DNA from: Gammaproteobacteria bacterium
GTDB lineage: Bacteria > Pseudomonadota > Gammaproteobacteria > Pseudomonadales > Azotimanducaceae
DNA: 16,039 nucleotides
Assembly: GCA_030432795.1 (NCBI GenBank)
Contig: JAUILW010000025.1
Span: 1-16,039, forward strand
Direction of reading: 5' to 3'
A model generated the notes under the pieces. The model was not told where the DNA came from. It worked only from the letters and a program-made list of their open reading frames with translations, and did not search any database. Each line of letters opens with the position of its first letter. Positions within the stretch are counted from its first letter, which is position 1. Shown piece by piece: positions 1-5,883 of the stretch. A program made the translations under genes and the position numbers.

Positions 1-674
1 GTCTGCACTTTGAGTTCCTCCAAGCGCGCTTCGATGGCCAAACGCACTGACGTGGCGGTGACTAACAGCGCGCCGACGCCGAACAGCACGGCGAGTACCC
101 CGCTCAGCCTGCTCACCACGGTGGTGATGTCTGACACCCGTTCGAGCCAGGTCTTCTCCACCACCACCTCCTGAACCCCTTCAGCTTCGCCGGCGATCGC
201 GGCAAGGCGTTCGAGGTCGGGCACCGTAGCACCGGACACCAGCATGGCGCGCAAAGACGCGGGCAGCGGGTTCTCCTCCAACAGGTCCAGCGCGTCGCTT
301 AAACCGGTATGCGCGTGAAACGCTGCCAGTGCTTGCGTAGAGCTTGTTTCTTCGACCTCCTGCACCTGCGGTTCCGATCGGAGCAGCTGCGCCAGCTCTC
401 GTAACTCTGATTCCGGAGTGTCTACCTTGAAGTACACCGAAAGCCCCGGCCGGCCGTCCCAATCGGAACCAACATCCGCCAGATTGAGTTGTAACAGGTA
501 CAAGCCTGCCGGCAAGGCGAGCGCGATTCCCACCAGCAACCAGACGATGAGGCTGGTTACCAGACGCGCACTGATATGGTGCATGGCCTCGCGTACCACC
601 CGACCGTGGTCGCGAACCCAGCCTGCGAGGCCGCTGCGGCCCTCCTCCGCAAACGGATCATCCTTACGCGACAT
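1..674 (-). CDS. ftsX: Cell division protein FtsX, N-terminal 224 residues (cut by window start)
   Basis: FtsX is the membrane subunit of the FtsEX complex, an ABC-type machine at the division septum that activates periplasmic cell-wall hydrolases through partners such as EnvC. The visible part shows a cytoplasmic N-terminus, a first membrane helix at about residues 38-62, and a periplasmic domain at about 66-180 with family-like stretches LSVYFKVDT (79-86 region) and ENPLPASLR (134-142). A second membrane helix spans about 187-209, followed by the cytoplasmic LEELKVQ. The rest, including the last two membrane helices, lies outside the window. The ATG at 674 overlaps the ftsE stop by 11 bp, which implies translational coupling. 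Identity is firm from domain order and the FtsE neighbour. Confidence 0.93.
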   Translation of the reverse strand, partial: MSRKDDPFAEEGRSGLAGWVRDHGRVVREAMHHISARLVTSLIVWLLVGIALALPAGLYLLQLNLADVGSDWDGRPGLSVYFKVDTPESELRELAQLLRSEPQVQEVEETSSTQALAAFHAHTGLSDALDLLEENPLPASLRAMLVSGATVPDLERLAAIAGEAEGVQEVVVEKTWLERVSDITTVVSRLSGVLAVLFGVGALLVTATSVRLAIEARLEELKVQ

Positions 675-1389
675 CGCTACCCATCAGATCTGCAGGCTCA
701 TCGACCAGCACCTCGCTGTCCAGCAGGCGGTCGCGTACCACTCGGCCCCCGGACAACTCGATGATGCGCTTGCCCATACCTTCTATCAGTTCCCGGTCGT
801 GGCTTGCGACGATCACCGTAGTACCTACCTGATTGAACTGCTCAAACAGCGCCATGATGTCGCGGGACAACTCAGGATCGAGGTTACCCGTGGGCTCGTC
901 AGCCAAGAGTATCTTCGGCCGGTTCACCACTGCACGGGCAATACCCACCCGTTGCTGCTCTCCGGTAGAGAGGTGCGTTGGCAGCAAACGCTCCTTCTCC
1001 AGCAGAGACACCCGCGAAAGCGCCGCGCGCACGCGCCGGCCAACGTCGCGTTCGCGCATGCCAATCACCCGCAAGGGCACTGCGACATTGTCGAACACAC
1101 TGCGGCCCGCCAGCAGGTGATGATCCTGGAACACCGCACCAATGTTGCGCCGGTAAAAAGGCAACCGTGATTTCTTCAGGTTGGTGACGTTTTTGCCGTT
1201 CACCAGAATTTGCCCGCGCGTCGGCGTGTCCAGCCGCAGAAGGAGCTTTAGAAAAGTGCTCTTACCCGCACCAGAATGGCCGGTCAGAAAGCACATGGAG
1301 CCTGCCTCGAACGACACATCCACCTCTTTGAGCGCTTCCTGTCCGCTGGAGAAGCGCTTGGTGACACCGTGCATCTCGATATGGCCCAT
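664..1389 (-). CDS. ftsE: Cell division ATP-binding protein FtsE
   Basis: This 241-residue ATPase subunit of FtsEX couples ATP binding and hydrolysis to FtsX at the septum. Visible motifs, in order, are Walker A GHSGAGKST (37-45), Q-loop VFQDHHLL (86-93), signature LSTGEQQR (140-147), Walker B ILLADEPTG (160-168) with the D-loop NLD, and H-loop VASHD (194-198). The length is slightly more than the usual 220-230, with a C-terminal acidic tail. The signature has Thr where FtsE and most ABC proteins have the first Gly of LSGGE. The ATG at 1389 lies 3 bp after the ftsY stop. A GGAGGA lies 13 nt upstream, rather far, so coupling to ftsY is likely. A second ATG five codons in is a possible alternative start. 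Confidence 0.97.
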   Translation of the reverse strand: MGHIEMHGVTKRFSSGQEALKEVDVSFEAGSMCFLTGHSGAGKSTFLKLLLRLDTPTRGQILVNGKNVTNLKKSRLPFYRRNIGAVFQDHHLLAGRSVFDNVAVPLRVIGMRERDVGRRVRAALSRVSLLEKERLLPTHLSTGEQQRVGIARAVVNRPKILLADEPTGNLDPELSRDIMALFEQFNQVGTTVIVASHDRELIEGMGKRIIELSGGRVVRDRLLDSEVLVDEPADLMGSDVA

Positions 1390-1392
1390 GAG

Positions 1393-2367
1393 TTAGCGAT
1401 CGTCCTCCGTTGCCTGGGCAAGCAGCGCGTCGACGAAAGGCTGCGCCTCGAACGGCCGCAGATCTTCCACCCCTTCGCCAACACCGATGAAGTAGATCGG
1501 CAGCTCCGTCTGCTGAGCGACGGCAAACAGCACCCCGGCCTTGGCCGTGCCATCGAGTTTGGTAACTATCAAGCCCGTGAGCGGCACCGCCGCATGGAAC
1601 TCCTTCACCTGGCTGAGCGCATTCTGTCCCACACCCGCGTCGAGCACGAGCAGCACTTCATGCGGCGCCTTGTCGTCAAAACGCGACACCACCCTGCTTA
1701 TCTTGCGAAGTTCCTCCATCAGGTTGGTCTTCGCCTGCAGGCGACCTGCCGTGTCTGCCAGCAGCACGTCCACACCGCGGGCGGCCGCAGCCTGCACCGC
1801 ATCGTAAACCACCGAGGCGGAATCTGAGCCCTGACTCTGGGCAATCACCGACACGCCGTTGCGTTCGCCCCAGACCTGCAGCTGCTCTACCGCCGCCGCG
1901 CGAAAGGTATCTCCGGCGGCCAGCATGACGCTCAATCCGTCACCCTGAAGCCGCTTCGCGAGCTTACCAATCGTCGTGGTCTTACCCACGCCATTCACGC
2001 CAACAAAGAAGATCACGTACGGCTTCGCCTGACGGTCAACCTGAAACGGCTTCACATGCACCTCGAGGCGCTGCGTGAGGAGCCGCCCCAACGCACCGTG
2101 CAAGGCCCGGGTATTGTTCAGCTCCCGTCGCTGCACCCGCGCTGCCAGGTCGTCCATGATGTCCGTGGTCGCTTCCACGCCAACGTCGGTAAGAAGAAGT
2201 GCAGTTTCGAGGTCTTCGAGCACATCCTCATCGATCTCCTTCTCGCCGAGCAGGAGATTGCCCACACCGGTGCCCAGAGCATCCCGCGTCTTGGACAGCC
2301 CGGAGCGCAAACGCTTCCAGAAGCCGCCCTCGTTTTTTACTTCTCCTTCACTCACTATTTCGTGCAT
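1393..2367 (-). CDS. ftsY: Signal recognition particle receptor FtsY, short form
   Basis: FtsY is the SRP receptor GTPase. It docks ribosome-SRP complexes at the inner membrane and resets with Ffh. The protein is 324 residues from the ATG at 2367. An amphipathic membrane-binding helix lies at about 15-32 (FWKRLRSGLSKTRDALG), then the helical N domain to about 115. The G domain follows with GVNGVGKT (124-131), DTFRAAA (153-159), DTAGR (205-209), TKLDGTAKAG (269-278) and GVGEGVEDL (295-303). The long acidic A domain of E. coli FtsY is missing; only about 14 residues precede the amphipathic helix. The frame stays open upstream to 2856, but that stretch is antisense to rsmD and looks like low-complexity shadow. 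No Shine-Dalgarno sequence precedes the ATG. ftsE follows by 3 bp. Confidence 0.95.
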   Translation of the reverse strand: MHEIVSEGEVKNEGGFWKRLRSGLSKTRDALGTGVGNLLLGEKEIDEDVLEDLETALLLTDVGVEATTDIMDDLAARVQRRELNNTRALHGALGRLLTQRLEVHVKPFQVDRQAKPYVIFFVGVNGVGKTTTIGKLAKRLQGDGLSVMLAAGDTFRAAAVEQLQVWGERNGVSVIAQSQGSDSASVVYDAVQAAAARGVDVLLADTAGRLQAKTNLMEELRKISRVVSRFDDKAPHEVLLVLDAGVGQNALSQVKEFHAAVPLTGLIVTKLDGTAKAGVLFAVAQQTELPIYFIGVGEGVEDLRPFEAQPFVDALLAQATEDDR

Positions 2368-2911
2368 GGCCAAAAACGAGTTGCGCATTATCAGCGGTAA
2401 GTGGAGAGGGCGAAAGCTCCGCTTCACCGACCGACCGCAACTTCGCCCCACCCTCGGCCGCGCAAGAGAGACCCTGTTCAACTGGCTCGGTAGTGATCTT
2501 GGAGGGCAAAGGTGCCTGGACCTGTTCGCCGGAAGCGGCGCGTTGGGCTTTGAAGCTGCGTCCCGGGGCGCCGACTTCGTACAGTTTGTGGAGAAAGACC
2601 GCCTTGCCTGCAACGCATTGCGAGCCAACGCACTGGAACTCGGCGCCTCGAACACGCGCGTGGCTTGCACCGAAGCCGGCCGCTTTCTTCGAAGTGAGCA
2701 CTCACTATGGGATCTGGTCTTTCTCGATCCCCCATTCCGCTCGCCGCTGCTCGACAAGACGCTGACCGCACTGCTCCCGCATCTGGCGCCTGAAGCCACG
2801 GTGTACTGGGAGGCGCACGAGCCGCCAATGCTCCCCACTGGGCTCGTGGCCCACAAGCAGCAACGCGCGGGCGACGCCTGGTACGGGCTCGCGAATTTGG
2901 AATCGGGCTAG
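2366..2911 (+). CDS. rsmD: 16S rRNA (guanine966-N2)-methyltransferase RsmD
   Basis: RsmD methylates G966 of 16S rRNA in the 30S subunit using S-adenosylmethionine. The 181-residue protein opens with the family's LRIISGKWRGRKLRF (6-20), then RPTLGRARETLFNWL (27-41). The SAM-binding motif I is LDLFAGSGALGFEA (51-64), an acidic VEKD follows (75-78), and the catalytic LDPPF motif is at 120-124. The length fits the family (about 180-200). The ATG at 2366 was chosen because it gives the usual short leader before LRIISG; a TTG at 2381 would start exactly at the conserved block and cannot be excluded. Neither has a Shine-Dalgarno sequence. The start codon overlaps the divergent ftsY start codon. Confidence 0.95.
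   Translation: MAKNELRIISGKWRGRKLRFTDRPQLRPTLGRARETLFNWLGSDLGGQRCLDLFAGSGALGFEAASRGADFVQFVEKDRLACNALRANALELGASNTRVACTEAGRFLRSEHSLWDLVFLDPPFRSPLLDKTLTALLPHLAPEATVYWEAHEPPMLPTGLVAHKQQRAGDAWYGLANLESG
2387..2392 (-). promoter_or_regulatory. Possible -10 element for ftsY-ftsE-ftsX
   Basis: On the minus strand GATAAT (5 of 6 matches to TATAAT) would place a transcript start about 12-13 nt before the ftsY ATG. No convincing -35 was found 16-18 bp upstream. It lies inside the rsmD coding sequence, as it must, because the two genes have no intergenic space. This is a weak call. Confidence 0.25.
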
Positions 2912-2926
2912 TTTCTGCACTACTAT
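2897..2926 (+). promoter_or_regulatory. Candidate sigma-70 promoter for coaD
   Basis: TTGGAA (2897-2902, 4 of 6 matches to TTGACA) and TACTAT (2921-2926, 4 of 6 matches to TATAAT) are separated by 18 bp. They straddle the rsmD stop codon and would start transcription near 2933, about 30 nt before the coaD ATG. The match is moderate, and coaD could equally be read from rsmD transcription. Confidence 0.35.
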
Positions 2927-2962
2927 CCGCCTCCCCTTTGGCGAAAGGCAGCACAAAAGCCC

Positions 2963-3439
2963 ATGCGCACGGTCGTGTACCCAGGATCCTTCAATCCCAT
3001 TACCAATGGTCACACGGACCTGGTACGGCGGGCGCTGAGCCTGTTCGACCATGTCATCGTCGCGATAGGCACATCCGCTGCAAAAGACCCGAAGGTCGAT
3101 CTCGCAGACCGGGTGGCCATGTGCGAAGAGGTGCTGGCAGAGTACGGAGATCGCGTGTCGGTGGAAGGGTTCAATACCCTGCTCGTTGACTACGTTCGCA
3201 GCAAAGACGCGCGCTTCATCCTGCGCGGTCTGCGCAACATGATGGACTTCGACTACGAATTTCAGATGGCCGAGATGAACCAGTCACTGGATCCGGAAAT
3301 CGAGTACGTGTTTCTGCCCACTTCCACGCACACCAGCTTCATTTCGAGCTCACTGGTGCGCGAAATTGCGGCCCTCGGAGGGGACATTGCGAAGTTTGTG
3401 CACCCCTCCGTGGCCAACGCTTATCGGTCCGGGTCCTGA
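2963..3439 (+). CDS. coaD: Phosphopantetheine adenylyltransferase CoaD
   Basis: CoaD transfers AMP from ATP to 4'-phosphopantetheine, the penultimate step of coenzyme A synthesis, in the cytoplasm. The 158-residue length is typical. The nucleotidyltransferase signature is YPGSFNPITNGH (6-17), with TNGH as the T/HxGH motif. FILRGLRNMMDFDYE (85-99) and the C-terminal SFISSSLVREIA (125-136) are both hallmarks of the family. It lies 51 bp after rsmD on the same strand. The last 19 bp overlap the end of the convergent small gene. Another CoA enzyme, coaBC, starts about 2.4 kb away but in a separate unit. Confidence 0.97.
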   Translation: MRTVVYPGSFNPITNGHTDLVRRALSLFDHVIVAIGTSAAKDPKVDLADRVAMCEEVLAEYGDRVSVEGFNTLLVDYVRSKDARFILRGLRNMMDFDYEFQMAEMNQSLDPEIEYVFLPTSTHTSFISSSLVREIAALGGDIAKFVHPSVANAYRSGS

Positions 3440-3738
3440 TAGCGACCGATTGAAGTACAGCCCAGGCACCGCACGAAGGTCGTCTTCGCCGGTTTGATCA
3501 CCAGGTGCTCCGCTGCCTTGCTTACGTTGCCACCGGCCGCACTGAAGGGCAGGCTCACCACGAATGCAGCAGCGCCCAGCGTCGTGAGAATGATGCCGCC
3601 CGGACGGGCAATCAACAGGTCTCCCGCCATGGCCATTGCCGTGGGTTCGTCCTCATCTGCCGCGTAGGCCGGCGTTACCAGGAGAAAAGCGAGAAACGCG
3701 CCAAGCGTCAGCGCGCGACAGGATCTGGAGAGGTCCAT
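3421..3738 (-). CDS. Small exported protein of unknown function
   Basis: This 105-residue protein has a clear signal peptide: basic start, hydrophobic stretch at 10-23, and likely cleavage after AYA at 26. An acidic DEDE segment follows. A second hydrophobic segment at about 47-66 (GGIILTTLGAAAFVVSLPF) could hold it in the inner membrane. The C-terminal part contains KPAKTTFVRCLGC (82-94) with a CxxC pair that is not a CxxCH haem site. I recall similar small proteins with an RPxG...SLPFS...GGN pattern in Pseudomonas-like bacteria, but I cannot give a function. A good GGAG lies 9 nt before the ATG. It is 45 bp downstream of mutM on the same strand, so probably co-transcribed. Its last 19 bp overlap the end of coaD. 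Confidence 0.75.
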   Translation of the reverse strand: MDLSRSCRALTLGAFLAFLLVTPAYAADEDEPTAMAMAGDLLIARPGGIILTTLGAAAFVVSLPFSAAGGNVSKAAEHLVIKPAKTTFVRCLGCTSIGRYQDPDR

Positions 3739-3783
3739 GGCTCCGTACTCCGTGTTGAAGTCTTTGGAAGATTATCACGAAAT

Positions 3784-4608
3784 TCACCTAAATCCCTGTG
3801 AACGTTGGCATTTCGGGCAGTAGAAAGTGCTACGTCCTCCGAGAACCAGGGACTTGATCGGCGTATCGCAGACGCGGCAGGGTGCACCGGTGCGCCCGTA
3901 CACCGCAAGCTCCTGGGCAAAGTAGCCCGGCTGACCATCCGGATCGAGGAAATCGCGCAGCGTCGTGCCTCCACGGTTGACCGCATAGGCCAGCACCTCG
4001 CGTACCGCGTCGGCCAGCCGGTCGTAGGCGTACGCGGGCACGCGGCCAGCGGCGATCGCCGGACGAATGCCCGCTCGGAACAGTGCCTCGCTTGCGTAGA
4101 TGTTGCCGACACCCACGACCACTCGGCCGTCCATAAGCAGATTCTTCACCGCCACACGCCTGCCACGGGCTGCGCTATGCAGGACCGCGCCGGAAAACTC
4201 GTTACCGAGCGGCTCTACCCCCAGGTTACGTAGCAGCTTGTGTTGCGAAGCATCGCCCGGCTGAAACAGGACGCAGCCAAACCGGCGCGGGTCGTTGAGC
4301 CGCAAGCTGCGGCCAGACGACAGGCTGATAATCACATGGTCGTGGGTGCGATAAGCGGCGCCTTCCTCGGTCAGCCGCAGGCTACCGGACATACCGAGGT
4401 GGAGAATGAGTGTGCCGGACTGAAACTCCAGCAGCAGGTACTTGGCACGTCTACCGACCCCGAGCACCTCGCCGCCCGCCAGATGCTCTGGGATATCCAC
4501 CGGCCAGCGCAACGACGGATTGCGGACCACCCAGCCGTTGAAGCGCGCGCCCCTCACCCAGGGTTCTATGCCCCGGCGGGTGGTTTCGACTTCAGGGAGT
4601 TCGGGCAG
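3784..4608 (-). CDS. mutM: Formamidopyrimidine-DNA glycosylase MutM (Fpg), apparent CTG start
   Basis: MutM removes 8-oxoguanine and formamidopyrimidines from DNA and nicks the strand by beta,delta-elimination. Read from CTG at 4608, the protein has 274 residues and begins (M)PELPEVETTRRGIEPW, the invariant Fpg N-terminus. Pro2 is the catalytic nucleophile and Glu3 the acid. Lys56 (RRAKYLLLEF), Met73 (LGMSG), Arg108/Phe110 (NDPRRFG), the helix-two-turn-helix region around VVVGVGNIYASE (163-174), and the zinc finger Cys244, Cys247, Cys264, Cys267 are all present. No ATG, GTG or TTG lies between the in-frame rpmG TAG (4621-4623) and this CTG. The first standard start inside the gene is GTG at 4557, which would delete Pro2 and Glu3. 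No Shine-Dalgarno sequence is visible. Function is firm; the start codon is the open question. Confidence 0.93.
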   Translation of the reverse strand: MPELPEVETTRRGIEPWVRGARFNGWVVRNPSLRWPVDIPEHLAGGEVLGVGRRAKYLLLEFQSGTLILHLGMSGSLRLTEEGAAYRTHDHVIISLSSGRSLRLNDPRRFGCVLFQPGDASQHKLLRNLGVEPLGNEFSGAVLHSAARGRRVAVKNLLMDGRVVVGVGNIYASEALFRAGIRPAIAAGRVPAYAYDRLADAVREVLAYAVNRGGTTLRDFLDPDGQPGYFAQELAVYGRTGAPCRVCDTPIKSLVLGGRSTFYCPKCQRSQGFR

Positions 4609-4620
4609 GTGGGAGGGCCG

Positions 4621-4776
4621 CTACTTGATCTTGGCTTCTGTGTAGAGCACGTGCTTGCGTACCACAGGGTCGTACTTCTTCATCTGCAGCTTGTCAGGCG
4701 TCGTACGCTTGTTCTTGTCGGTGGTGTAGTAATGGCCGGTGCCAGCGCTGGAAACCAGCTTGATCTTGTCACGCAC
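4621..4776 (-). CDS. rpmG: 50S ribosomal protein L33
   Basis: L33 is a small 50S subunit protein near the E site. Reading the minus strand from GTG at 4776 gives 51 residues, starting VRDKIKLVSSAGTGHYYTT and ending HVLYTEAKIK. These match the bacterial L33 pattern closely, including the KNKRTTPDKL segment (21-30). It is the cysteine-free form, without the zinc-binding CxxC pairs of the paralogue type. The GTG start is decided by an AAGGAG sequence 7 nt upstream; no ATG is available in frame. It lies 11 nt after rpmB. The mutM coding region follows in the same frame, 12 nt after the TAG stop. Confidence 0.96.
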   Translation of the reverse strand: MRDKIKLVSSAGTGHYYTTDKNKRTTPDKLQMKKYDPVVRKHVLYTEAKIK

Positions 4777-4783
4777 TTTGACG

Positions 4784-4789
4784 CTCCTT
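4784..4789 (-). promoter_or_regulatory. Shine-Dalgarno sequence for rpmG
   Basis: AAGGAG lies 7 nt before the GTG codon and overlaps the last bases of the rpmB stop codon. It fixes GTG 4776 as the L33 start and suggests coupled translation of the two ribosomal protein genes. Confidence 0.85.
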
Positions 4790-5024
4790 ATACCTTGGTG
4801 CCGCGCGCGCGCAGCTCAGCGAGCACGGTGTCGATACCTTTTTTATCGATGATGCGCATGCCCTTGGCGGAAACGCGCAGCTTGACGAAACGGCGTTCGG
4901 AATCCACCCAGAAGCGCTTGCTGTGCAGATTGGGCGAGAAGCGCCGGCGCGTCTTGTTCTGAGCGTGGCTCACGTTGTTGCCCGACATCGGGCGCTTTCC
5001 GGTGACTTGGCAAACCTGAGACAT
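4788..5024 (-). CDS. rpmB: 50S ribosomal protein L28
   Basis: L28 is a 50S ribosomal subunit protein. The 78-residue product begins MSQVCQVTGKRPMSGNNVSH and ends GIDTVLAELRARGTKV. It is nearly collinear with E. coli L28 over its full length, so both the start and the end are secure. It is the first gene of the rpmB-rpmG unit, a pairing conserved across Proteobacteria, and mutM follows as it does in many relatives. A near-consensus promoter lies just upstream and implies a leader of only about 20 nt. The leader has at best a weak AGG ten bases before the ATG, which is sparse for a ribosomal protein gene. Confidence 0.98.
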   Translation of the reverse strand: MSQVCQVTGKRPMSGNNVSHAQNKTRRRFSPNLHSKRFWVDSERRFVKLRVSAKGMRIIDKKGIDTVLAELRARGTKV

Positions 5025-5052
5025 CGGCTGGGCCTGAGAAAAAAGGAGCGCG

Positions 5053-5081
5053 TTTATACACTAGCGGCACGCCGAGGTCAA
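5053..5081 (-). promoter_or_regulatory. Near-consensus sigma-70 promoter for rpmB-rpmG-mutM
   Basis: On the minus strand TTGACC (5076-5081, 5 of 6 matches) and TATAAA (5053-5058, 5 of 6 matches) are separated by exactly 17 bp. Transcription would begin near 5046, about 22 nt before the rpmB ATG. This is the best promoter-like sequence in the window and fits a highly expressed ribosomal protein operon. Confidence 0.8.
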
Positions 5082-5086
5082 AATCA

Positions 5087-5103
5087 GGGCTGTACAAAAG
5101 CCC
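5087..5103 (-). terminator. Weak hairpin, possible radC terminator
   Basis: On the minus strand GGGCT and AGCCC form a 5-bp stem around a 7-nt loop, followed by TGATTTTG. It lies after the radC stop and just before the rpmB -35 box, where a terminator would be expected. The stem is short and there are only four consecutive Ts, so the call is tentative. Confidence 0.25.
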
Positions 5104-5138
5104 GCTCAAGGCTGTAACCAGGCCCGCTCAAGGCTGTA
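5088..5138. repeat. 22-bp tandem repeat at the 3' end of radC
   Basis: A unit beginning GGCTGTA recurs at 5088, 5110 and 5132, a strict 22-bp period. The core GCCCGCTCAAGGCTGTA is perfect at 5100-5116 and 5122-5138; the outermost units are degenerate. On the minus strand the copies read TACAGCC(T/C)TGA, so each carries a version of the last radC codons and its TGA stop. A small slippage or duplication of the radC end is the simplest reading. Confidence 0.85.
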
Positions 5139-5883
5139 TCAAACCACGTGCAGCCATCGATACTTCCTGTCCGCGTCCCACTACCAGGTGATCCAGCAGC
5201 CGCACGCCAACCTCTCGCAGGAGCGGTTGCAGCCGCTCAGTCAGCGCAATGTCCGACAGGCTCGGCTCGGCCACACCTGAGGGGTGATTGTGCGCCAGAA
5301 TCACCGCAGCAGCGTTGGTGTCCAGGCACCGGCGAATCAACTCACGGGGGTGCACGCTGGCGCTGTCGATCGTGCCCTGGAATAGCACTTCAAAGCGCAG
5401 CAGCCGATGGCGCGTATCGAGCATCAGGCAGGCAAACACCTCCCGAGTCAGCGGTGCCAGCTTCACCCTCAAAAACCGCTGCACCGCAAGTGACGTCGAG
5501 AACACCGGAGCGTCCGCCAGCTCTTCCGCCACCACCCGTTCGGCGATGGCCATCACCGCTTTGAGGGCGGCCACCTTCGCCGCACCGAGCCCGGGCTGCT
5601 CCATCAGCACCGCTTCGGGCGCCTGCAACACCTGACGCAGGGAGCCAAAACGCTCAACGAGCCTGCGCGCCAGCTCGCCAACCCCCACACCCTGGTGGCC
5701 GGTGCGCAGGCACACAGCCAGAAGATCCACATCGCTGAGGCCAGAGGTTTCGCCCTGCAATAACCACTCCCGCGGGCCGGATTCCTGTGACCCGCTCGCT
5801 TTAGGCCGCCCGTAACGAGTGGTATCTTCGCGGCATCCGCCACGACCGGCGTTGCGTACAGGCACATTCGAACCAGATGGCAT
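5128..5883 (-). CDS. radC: RadC family JAMM/MPN domain protein
   Basis: RadC proteins carry a JAMM metalloprotease-like fold. The old link to DNA repair in E. coli was withdrawn and the cellular role remains unsettled. A helix-hairpin-helix-like stretch EQPGLGAAKVAALKAV lies at 95-110. The JAMM metal motif is complete: His198, His200, Ser208 and Asp211 in HNHPSGVAEPSLSD, with VHPREL at 178-182 upstream. The conserved family start is usually RPREKLL; here it is GPREWLL at about 37-42. The ATG at 5883 gives 251 residues with about 25 more before this block than usual. A GTG at 5865 is the only other start. Neither has a good ribosome binding site. The ATG version overlaps divergent coaBC by 7 bp. 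Confidence 0.9.
   Translation of the reverse strand: MPSGSNVPVRNAGRGGCREDTTRYGRPKASGSQESGPREWLLQGETSGLSDVDLLAVCLRTGHQGVGVGELARRLVERFGSLRQVLQAPEAVLMEQPGLGAAKVAALKAVMAIAERVVAEELADAPVFSTSLAVQRFLRVKLAPLTREVFACLMLDTRHRLLRFEVLFQGTIDSASVHPRELIRRCLDTNAAAVILAHNHPSGVAEPSLSDIALTERLQPLLREVGVRLLDHLVVGRGQEVSMAARGLIQP
5820..5828 (+). promoter_or_regulatory. Candidate extended -10 promoter for coaBC
   Basis: TGGTATCTT has the TGn extension followed by TATCTT (4 of 6 matches). A poor TTTAGG (5800-5805) sits 17 bp upstream of the hexamer. It would give a leader of about 42 nt before the coaBC ATG. It lies within the 5' part of the radC reading frame. Confidence 0.35.

Noticed and set aside
418..1170. 250-codon open frame on the plus strand
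   Set aside because: It is antisense to ftsX and ftsE, whose motifs are complete.
2368..2856. Upstream extension of the FtsY frame adding about 163 residues
   Set aside because: It is exactly antisense to rsmD, has a low-complexity Ser/Arg/Pro composition and lacks the acidic character of an FtsY A domain.
3456..3468. CxxC pair of the small exported protein as a haem c attachment site
   Set aside because: The sequence is CLGCT, without the histidine required in CxxCH.
3784..4608. mutM as a pseudogene truncated at its start
   Set aside because: The frame is intact from PELPEV to the zinc finger with all catalytic residues; only the initiation codon is unusual.
5088..5138. CRISPR array
   Set aside because: The units are contiguous 22-bp tandem copies without unique spacers and there are no cas genes.
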